The position numbers and the translations under genes are program-made. From the NCBI GenBank assembly GCA_002406115.1, contig DHNC01000009.1, positions 544 through 12,070 on the forward strand: a stretch of 11,527 bases of DNA. The letters run 5' to 3'. Below, one piece after another: positions 7,873 to 11,527 of this stretch. Source of the stretch: Christensenella sp. UBA4626. GTDB lineage: Bacteria; Bacillota; Clostridia; Christensenellales; UBA1242. The notes below the pieces were generated by a model. That model was not told the origin of the DNA. It ran no database searches and saw only the letters and a list, made by a program, of their open reading frames with translations. How positions within the stretch are numbered: position 1 is the first letter of the stretch; the number at the start of each line of letters is the position of its first letter.

Positions 7873-7901
7873 ATTGTATGTCTAAGTTTAAAAATTATTA
7901 A
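7873..7901 (-). promoter_or_regulatory. Candidate promoter giving a leaderless murG mRNA
   Basis: On the minus strand TTAATA (7896-7901), 17 bp and TACAAT (7873-7878) precede ATG 7866 by only 6 nt. The -10 matches consensus at 5 of 6 positions, the -35 at 4 of 6. No ribosome binding site fits between. Confidence 0.5.
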
Positions 7902-8069
7902 AATTTGAGATAGCAATTGGCAACTTTTTGTTTGTTACCTGCCATATTTTTAATATGATTTTTAGTTTATGCGGCAAGATTCCTTAACCTCATCAATACG
8001 CAAAGACGCAAACCTCATTTTTTAAGCGGCAACAACACAAATTTGGTTTATTAAATTTTTAAAATATTG

Positions 8070-8098
8070 GTGACAAATCCTTGAATTTGTGTTAGCAT
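8070..8098 (+). promoter_or_regulatory. Candidate promoter giving a leaderless mRNA for the 8105 gene
   Basis: GTGACA (8070-8075), 17 bp and TAGCAT (8093-8098) end 6 nt before ATG 8105. The spacer contains an inverted repeat, ACAAAT (8073-8078) with ATTTGT (8085-8090), which could be an operator. The remaining part of the 238-nt divergent gap (7902-8069) shows no gene. Confidence 0.45.
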
Positions 8099-8104
8099 AT
8101 TAGT

Positions 8105-8872
8105 ATGGAAAAATTTGATATTTCAAAGCATATAAACCCCACTGATTTTAAATCAAAGGAAGAATATATTGCTTTTTTAACTGACGCATTGAAAAAGCTT
8201 GCCAAGGCTGGCGATTACAATATTTTTATGCACCAAGTTGACAATCATAGGACTTATTTAAGCAGCAGCAAGCAAGAGAAAATTGACAGTATAAAAAGTT
8301 CCGGGCTTCACATCTACCCTCACGCAACCATTCTTGCCACTTTGGCTTTTATCGGAAATGTAAAGGATGTTGATGTCCAAAAGATTGTGGATTACTCTTT
8401 CAGCAAAGACGGCGGGGATATTGATTCTTTTATTTTTGCCATTCCAAAATACATAACGGTTGACGGCAAAAAGGTTGAACTATCCACTATCGACGGTCAA
8501 TCCTGCGTTGGGTTTGACAAATTTGAACACAAGGAACTGACTGAAAAATATTTAAAAGAATTTGGACAAAAACCTATTGTGCCTGAATGCAAATTCTGCT
8601 TGCTTGATGTTTTTGATTTGACAGATTTAAGCAACTTATTTTGCTTTGGCGTGCAACACGTAAAAAAAGACGGCAGCGTAAATTTTGAGCAGAATGAAAA
8701 GCACCTTGCCCTTTTGCCAGAGCAGGAAAAACAAAAATTGATGTCCGAAATGGAGGCAAAAACAAAGAAAGCCTACAAGCGTTATGGCACGGAAAATTTG
8801 TGTGACCTTATTGTTGAGGCATACGCCGAGCATAAAAGATATTTGGACAGTTGCACGGATGATTTTGACTAG
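8105..8872 (+). CDS. Hypothetical protein, 255 residues
   Basis: I do not recognise this gene. The product is soluble-looking, with no signal peptide or membrane segment. It is rich in Lys, Asp, Glu and Phe. Residues about 60-85 are a hydrophobic block containing GLHIYPHATILATLAFIG. There is a CKFC pair near residue 162 and a highly charged, probably helical C-terminal 60 residues (LLPEQEKQKLMSEMEAK onward). Codon use resembles the neighbouring core genes rather than the AT-rich recombination operon to the right, so it probably belongs to the host chromosome. It starts 6 nt after a -10 box without a ribosome binding site. It is transcribed away from murG. No clear terminator follows before the tRNA promoter at 8988, so some read-through into the tRNA unit is possible. 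Confidence 0.75.
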   Translation: MEKFDISKHINPTDFKSKEEYIAFLTDALKKLAKAGDYNIFMHQVDNHRTYLSSSKQEKIDSIKSSGLHIYPHATILATLAFIGNVKDVDVQKIVDYSFSKDGGDIDSFIFAIPKYITVDGKKVELSTIDGQSCVGFDKFEHKELTEKYLKEFGQKPIVPECKFCLLDVFDLTDLSNLFCFGVQHVKKDGSVNFEQNEKHLALLPEQEKQKLMSEMEAKTKKAYKRYGTENLCDLIVEAYAEHKRYLDSCTDDFD

Positions 8873-8987
8873 CCCATATTTAGGCGTGCCACAAATCCAT
8901 TTTGTTGAAATCTCTGCTACTATTGCCCCATGATTGCCTATTTCAAGCGGATTTTAAGATATTTTAAGCCAAAAACAATCAAAACCA

Positions 8988-9016
8988 TTGACATTGGATT
9001 GTGCATTTGCTATAAT
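8988..9016 (+). promoter_or_regulatory. Perfect-consensus promoter of the tRNA-Lys unit
   Basis: TTGACA (8988-8993), exactly 17 bp and TATAAT (9011-9016) match the housekeeping sigma consensus at all 12 positions. Transcription should begin near 9023 and pass through the two broken tRNA-Lys copies before reaching the intact tRNA at 9216. The precursor would have a leader of about 190 nt. Such a strong promoter is normal for stable RNA. Confidence 0.85.
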
Positions 9017-9034
9017 TTAAAAGTCAATATTTAT

Positions 9035-9048
9035 GGACTGTTAGCTCA
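9035..9048 (+). pseudogene. tRNA-Lys fragment A (5' end only)
   Basis: GGACTGTTAGCTCA matches the first 14 nt of the intact tRNA-Lys (9216) except G to A at position 3, then diverges. The same 14 nt with similar AATAT..AT upstream bases recur 32 bp later in fragment B, which suggests a local tandem duplication of the leader plus tRNA start. Confidence 0.7.
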
Positions 9049-9066
9049 TTTATCTTAATATATCAT

Positions 9067-9183
9067 GGACTGTTAGCTCAGTTGGCGAGTAGCGTTAAGC
9101 AATATGCCACAATTGGCATGTTGTAGCGGTGCCGTCAGGCAACGAGTGAGCAAAGCGAGGGAAGAGCAACTGACTCTTAATCA
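9067..9183 (+). pseudogene. Broken tRNA-Lys copy B with 78-nt D-loop insertion
   Basis: Positions 9067-9085 match the first 19 nt of the intact tRNA, with the same G to A change as fragment A. After an insert of about 78 nt (9086-9163), 9164-9183 match its D-stem/anticodon-arm part GAGCAACTGACTCTTAATCA exactly. The copy then ends before the anticodon stem is completed, and the variable, T-arm and acceptor 3' parts are missing. The insert contains a 10-bp hairpin (CAATATGCCA with TGGCATGTTG, 4-nt loop, around 9099-9124) and a smaller TGCC/GGCA hairpin. It cannot give a working tRNA. It may record past integration or duplication at this locus. Confidence 0.75.
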
Positions 9184-9215
9184 TACGCTCCGCAATGAGT
9201 ATAAACTATAATCGT

Positions 9216-9291
9216 GGGCTGTTAGCTCAGTTGGTAGAGCAACTGACTCTTAATCAGTGGGTCCGGGGTTCGAGTCCCCGACAGCCCACCA
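9216..9291 (+). tRNA. tRNA-Lys (CUU anticodon)
   Basis: All four arms fold. The acceptor pairs GGGCTGT (9216-9222) with ACAGCCC (9281-9287). The D-arm is GCTC/GAGC and the anticodon stem ACTGA/TCAGT, with loop CTCTTAA giving anticodon CTT. The T-arm is CGGGG TTCGAGT CCCCG. The discriminator A is followed by genomically encoded CCA, for a total of 76 nt. It charges lysine and reads AAG. A -10-like TATAAT (9207-9212) sits immediately upstream but too close to be its own promoter; the real one is at 8988. A tyrosine integrase operon faces its 3' end, the usual layout of an element integrated at a tRNA. Confidence 0.97.
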
Positions 9292-9294
9292 CTG

Positions 9295-9352
9295 AAACCC
9301 TTTATTTATAAGCAAAATAGTCATTTTGCTTGCGTAAACTAAAGGGTTTTTT
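9295..9352 (+). terminator. Two-part intrinsic terminator of the tRNA-Lys unit
   Basis: An outer perfect stem AAACCCTTTA (9295-9304) with TAAAGGGTTT (9340-9349) encloses an inner 9-bp stem AAGCAAAAT (9310-9318) with ATTTTGCTT (9323-9331). A run of six T ends at 9352. It begins 3 nt after the tRNA CCA. Confidence 0.9.
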
Positions 9353-9371
9353 AATGTCCATATTTCAAAAG

Positions 9372-9501
9372 TGTCTAATAAAATTTGTAAAAAGTGTCTA
9401 AAAAATGACATTTTTGCATTTACAAACTTACGATTTCAATAAACCTAATAATGCTTAATTTTGCTCAAAAAATGGCACTGTCTAATAAATTGTCTAAAAT
9501 T
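9372..9501 (+). repeat. Four TGTCTAA direct repeats, candidate integrase arm sites
   Basis: TGTCTAATAAA (9372), TGTCTAAAAAA (9395), TGTCTAATAAA (9479) and TGTCTAAAATT (9491) lie in the same orientation as two pairs, 23 and 12 bp apart. They sit between the tRNA and the integrase gene, where the attachment region of a tRNA-integrated element is expected. Tyrosine integrases with an N-terminal arm-binding domain use such short direct repeats. The repeats are seen; the role is inferred. Confidence 0.5.
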
Positions 9502-9518
9502 TTTAGAAAAAATTTCAC

Positions 9519-9560
9519 AAAAAAATGCTGAGAACTCGTTAAAATTCCCAGCATTTTTTA
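9519..9560 (-). terminator. Intrinsic terminator of the integrase operon
   Basis: A perfect 11-bp stem AAAAAATGCTG (9520-9530) with CAGCATTTTTT (9549-9559) closes an 18-nt loop that can pair further (GAA/TTC). On the minus strand it lies just past the integrase stop and ends in seven T. The A/T symmetry lets it work in both directions. Confidence 0.85.
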
Positions 9561-9576
9561 TTTGTATAAAAAATTT

Positions 9577-10617
9577 TTACATTTCCATATCAGATTGTCG
9601 TTTGCGTTTTCTTCGTTCTTCTTTTTCTTTTAACCATTCTTGATATTCTTCATCTTCTTGTTGCTGTCTTAATTGTTCTTCCAGTCTTGCAAGTTTTTCT
9701 TCTAGTTCCTCTGTCTTGTCTTTTTCTTCTTGCTTTGGTTGTTCTTCAACCTTATCTTTACTATCCACAAAATTAAAAACATTTGAAATAGTATTCGCTG
9801 AATTTTGTTTTGCTGTGTAGTCAAGGTGGCTATAAATATTCGCAGTTGTGCCGAAATCAGCATGACCAAGCCATTCTTGTATCTGTTTCATAGGAACACC
9901 ATTTTTAAGCATTATACTTGCACAAGAATGCCTTAGGTCGTGAAAACGAATATGTCTTAATTGATTTCTTTTAATAATTTTTATAAAATTATGAGTTAAT
10001 CTATTTGGCAAAATTAGTCTACCAAGATTATCCACACAAACATAGTCCAAATATTTTTTGTTATAACTTTTTCCAAGCATTTGTTTGTTGACTTCAATAA
10101 GAGTTTTTTGCTTAAGCAGTAGTTCTTCCGCTTGTGGTAAAAGTGGTAATGTTCTATTGCTGGTCTTTGTTTTCATTTTATCTGACATTTGAATATATCT
10201 CTTTCCATCAAACCTTGTTTCAACTATTTTGTGTTTTACATAAACAAGTTTATTTTCAAAATCTATTGCTTCCCATTTTAATCCCAAAACTTCACTTCTA
10301 CGAAAACCATACATAGCAGTAAGCATTATGGGCAGTTTACACTCATTGTCTTTAATGCAATCAAATAACTTTTCAATTTCTTCAATTGAGTAAAAACTTG
10401 CTTTGTAGCCTTCGGTTTTTGGTCTATCAACCTTGTCTGCGACATTAAAATTTACAAAATCATTTTTGAAAGCATATTGCAAACATTCTCTAATCAAAAT
10501 GTGATAATGCAAAACAGAATTTCCTGATAATCCTCTTTCATAGAGTGTTCTATAAAAACCTTCAATATGATATGGCTTCAAGTCTTTAAGTTTAATTCGC
10601 ATATTTTTGAAATACAA
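9577..10617 (-). CDS. int: Tyrosine integrase, catalytic part (frame-shifted from its N-terminus)
   Basis: This frame holds the end of the core-binding domain (YFKN..LKDLKPYHIEGFY..L...GLS) and a complete tyrosine recombinase catalytic domain. Numbering from the TTG at 10617: Arg106 (GFRRSE), a Lys in the KTKTSNR beta-hairpin (about 149-151), His226 and Arg229 (HDLRH), His252 (WLGH) and nucleophile Tyr262 (NIYSH). The last 60 residues are a very charged coiled-coil-like tail rich in Glu, Gln, Lys and Arg, an unusual extension for a Tn916/phage-type integrase. The frame has no credible start of its own: TTG 10617 lacks a ribosome binding site and falls inside the domain. It is the rest of the gene that begins at 10919, displaced by a -1 (or equivalent) shift. 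It would integrate or excise the element at the neighbouring tRNA-Lys if a whole protein is made. Confidence 0.9.
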   Translation of the reverse strand: MYFKNMRIKLKDLKPYHIEGFYRTLYERGLSGNSVLHYHILIRECLQYAFKNDFVNFNVADKVDRPKTEGYKASFYSIEEIEKLFDCIKDNECKLPIMLTAMYGFRRSEVLGLKWEAIDFENKLVYVKHKIVETRFDGKRYIQMSDKMKTKTSNRTLPLLPQAEELLLKQKTLIEVNKQMLGKSYNKKYLDYVCVDNLGRLILPNRLTHNFIKIIKRNQLRHIRFHDLRHSCASIMLKNGVPMKQIQEWLGHADFGTTANIYSHLDYTAKQNSANTISNVFNFVDSKDKVEEQPKQEEKDKTEELEEKLARLEEQLRQQQEDEEYQEWLKEKEERRKRKRQSDMEM

Positions 10618-10919
10618 CTTGCTTGTTTTGTGTAAGCATTGATAGTTATTGGCTCTACTTGTTGCTTTTTTACTTGCAAATAACTATTGAGAAAATCCAC
10701 AAACAATATATCTTGCGTGATTTCTTTGCTTTGTTCAATTTCCTTTGGCAAGTCTAAATTTTTAAGTATTTTCTTCATCTCAATTTTTGCTTTTGTTTTA
10801 TTGTTATTTACTCTAAGTCCAGTTGAAATCCATTTTTGTTTTGGTTTCCCAAATTCATCTTTATAACCAACCACAACATACCAAGTTCCGTGCCTTTGCT
10901 GTAAACTTCCTTTACTCAT
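10578..10919 (-). CDS. int: Tyrosine integrase, N-terminal part (ends early by frameshift)
   Basis: ATG 10919 has a strong Shine-Dalgarno (GGAGG, 8 nt upstream) inside the end of the excisionase gene, and the two frames overlap by 8 nt (ATGAGTAA), so translation is probably coupled. Residues 1-55 resemble the AP2-like arm-binding domain of Tn916/phage integrases (KGSLQQRHGTWYVVVGYKD, then GKPKQKWISTGL). From about 70 comes the start of the SAM-like core-binding domain (FVDFLNSYLQ..., EPITINAYTKQ). The frame then runs out of family-like sequence and stops at TGA 10578, while the -1 frame carries the continuation. The shift must lie between the TAG of the other frame near 10700 and 10578. Compared with relatives as I remember them, about ten residues between INAY and YFKN seem shortened, so a small deletion is plausible. 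A programmed shift or a sequencing error are alternatives. Confidence 0.8.
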   Translation of the reverse strand: MSKGSLQQRHGTWYVVVGYKDEFGKPKQKWISTGLRVNNNKTKAKIEMKKILKNLDLPKEIEQSKEITQDILFVDFLNSYLQVKKQQVEPITINAYTKQASCISKICELNLKT

Positions 10920-11136
10920 TGTTAGCACCTCCGTTGTTTAGATAGTCAATAACATTTTGCTTTGGTATTAAAATCAAATTACCAGATTTAATACTTTTTA
11001 TCTTATTTGTAGCAATTAGTTCATAGGCAAGATTTCTTCCAATGCCTAACATTTTTTGTAAATCTTTTACTTTTACAACATCTTTAAAATTTGTAAAAAT
11101 ATTTTGTAAATTTAGATTTGTATTGTTTAAATTCAT
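10912..11136 (-). CDS. xis: Excisionase-like helix-turn-helix DNA-binding protein
   Basis: The 74-residue protein holds a MerR/Xis-like winged helix: VVKVKDLQKMLGIGRNLAYELI (about 20-41) followed by a wing segment (IKSGNLILIPKQNVIDYLN). This is the typical form of excisionase and excisionase-family binding proteins that lie directly upstream of a tyrosine integrase. Such proteins bend attachment-site DNA and favour excision, or regulate the operon. It begins at ATG 11136, with AAAGGA 10 nt upstream, and its stop overlaps the integrase start. Its sequence is very AT-rich, more so than the host genes to the left, as expected for mobile-element DNA. Confidence 0.8.
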   Translation of the reverse strand: MNLNNTNLNLQNIFTNFKDVVKVKDLQKMLGIGRNLAYELIATNKIKSIKSGNLILIPKQNVIDYLNNGGANNE

Positions 11137-11155
11137 AGTTTAATATTCCTTTCAT
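11084..11155 (-). CDS. Possible 23-codon leader frame overlapping xis start
   Basis: ATG 11155 opens a short frame (MKGILNYEFKQYK...) that overlaps the first codons of xis in another phase. An AAAGGAG site lies 13 nt upstream, a long spacing. It is Lys/Tyr/Phe-rich as AT-rich DNA would give by chance. It may compete with or couple to xis translation. Support is weak. Confidence 0.15.
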   Translation of the reverse strand: MKGILNYEFKQYKSKFTKYFYKF

Positions 11156-11221
11156 AGTTTAAATTTAACTCCTTTCTAAAACATATTTTTTATCTCTTTC
11201 TAAATCTAAATTTATTAAAAT

Positions 11222-11388
11222 CTATTCGCATTGAGCGTAATAGAAGTAGCAACTGTGTTGCCAAGAAGAAGCGTTGGGTATCCCAACAGCTTCCAAAATG
11301 ACGAGAAAACATAGTAAATTTAAGTGTATCAGTTAAAAGTGCCGATTTTATCGGACTTTTACGCACTAAATTTAATAATTGTTTCTCG
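11222..11388 (-). promoter_or_regulatory. Chain of hairpins upstream of xis-int (possible attenuator leader)
   Basis: Four hairpins follow one another. In minus-strand order: a large nested imperfect hairpin (arms 11302-11311/11380-11388, 11315-11326/11364-11374 and 11335-11346/11350-11360); an 11-bp stem with a 3-nt loop and one bulge (11268-11293) followed by TTCTTCTT; a 5-bp GCAAC/GTTGC stem (11249-11261); and CTATT.CGC paired with GCG.AATAG (11222-11243), followed by ATTTTAATAAATTT. So much pairing between a leader-like ORF and xis suggests conditional termination or a structured RNA. No known RNA family is recognised. Confidence 0.45.
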
Positions 11389-11399
11389 CTTATGCTCTA

Positions 11400-11465
11400 T
11401 CACGTCAAAACACTCATTCTTTGCTCAAAATCGCAATAGATATTGCAATTTATATCGCTTTTCAT
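11400..11465 (-). CDS. Putative 21-codon leader peptide upstream of the hairpin region
   Basis: ATG 11465 starts a 21-residue frame (MKSDINCNIYCDFEQR..., stop TGA) with a good Shine-Dalgarno, AAGGA, 8 nt upstream. Two Cys and several Asn/Asp are notable. The stop lies just ahead of the large nested hairpin, the layout of a leader peptide in ribosome-mediated attenuation. The first half of the frame also contains a GCAAT/ATTGC hairpin. No promoter can be placed with confidence, because the window ends 62 nt upstream. Confidence 0.35.
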   Translation of the reverse strand: MKSDINCNIYCDFEQRMSVLT

Positions 11466-11506
11466 TCGGTTTTTCCTTCTCCCCAAAAATCCATGCAAGC
11501 GAGCAT

Positions 11507-11527
11507 TTTCGGGGACCCCGAAATTTT
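11507..11527. repeat. GGGGACCCC palindromic motif, right copy
   Basis: TTTCGGGGACCCCGAAA (11507-11523) is a perfect 17-nt palindrome around a central A. With the following TTTT it repeats the left-end motif at 16-36. It lies upstream of the putative leader frame on the minus strand. It could be an operator, part of a terminator, or a dispersed repeat. Confidence 0.45.

Noticed and set aside
8930..9058. 42-codon plus-strand frame beginning MIAYFKRILRYFKPK, with a TACTAT box 6 nt before its ATG
   Set aside because: It runs through the perfect tRNA promoter and fragment A of the tRNA, and no -35 is present, so it is more likely a chance frame. The start geometry does resemble the leaderless genes.
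9207..9212. TATAAT immediately before the intact tRNA
   Set aside because: It ends 3 nt before the tRNA, so transcription would start inside the tRNA, and there is no -35.
11248..11256. AGCAACTG shared between the right-hand hairpin region and the tRNA-Lys D/anticodon arm, as a possible attachment core
   Set aside because: Only 8 bases match and they fall in a local hairpin; a real attachment repeat should extend further into the tRNA 3' half.

Overview
The window looks like chromosomal DNA from a low-GC, Gram-positive-type bacterium, most likely an uncultured or anaerobic member of the Bacillota. The signs are AT-rich intergenic DNA, U-tailed hairpin terminators, a phosphoketolase, a DegV/FakB-type lipid-binding protein, a Bacillus-like MurG and a tRNA-Lys(CUU) with encoded CCA. 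Species cannot be set from the sequence alone. Function calls rest on recognised motifs, not on database searches.

Left and centre (1-8872) hold single-gene transcription units. They are a secreted HExxHxxGxxD metalloprotease-like protein (+), a DegV family protein with a tiny 25-codon gene behind it (-), a retinol-dehydrogenase-like SDR (+), xylulose-5-P/fructose-6-P phosphoketolase (+), a stand-alone MurG-type glycosyltransferase (-) and an unrecognised 255-aa protein (+). Good intrinsic terminators lie after most of them. A striking pattern is that at least four genes (starts at 163, 3018, 7866 and 8105) have a -35/-10 pair with exactly 17-bp spacing whose -10 box ends 6-7 nt before the ATG, with no Shine-Dalgarno. 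They look leaderless. The phosphoketolase, the small gene behind degV and the recombination genes have ordinary ribosome binding sites.

Right (8873-11527) is a tRNA-Lys locus used by an integrative element. A perfect-consensus promoter (TTGACA, 17 bp, TATAAT) reads through two broken tRNA-Lys copies into one intact tRNA, then a strong terminator. Beyond lie four TGTCTAA repeats (candidate integrase arm sites) and, on the minus strand, a recombination operon: an excisionase-like HTH gene overlapping a tyrosine integrase. The integrase reading frame is broken by a shift between its N-terminal DNA-binding half and its intact catalytic half. Upstream of the operon is a highly structured region with a 21-aa leader-like ORF followed by several hairpins, resembling an attenuation leader. 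The rest of the element would continue to the right of the window.

The two window ends share a GGGGACCCC/AAATTTT motif of unknown meaning.
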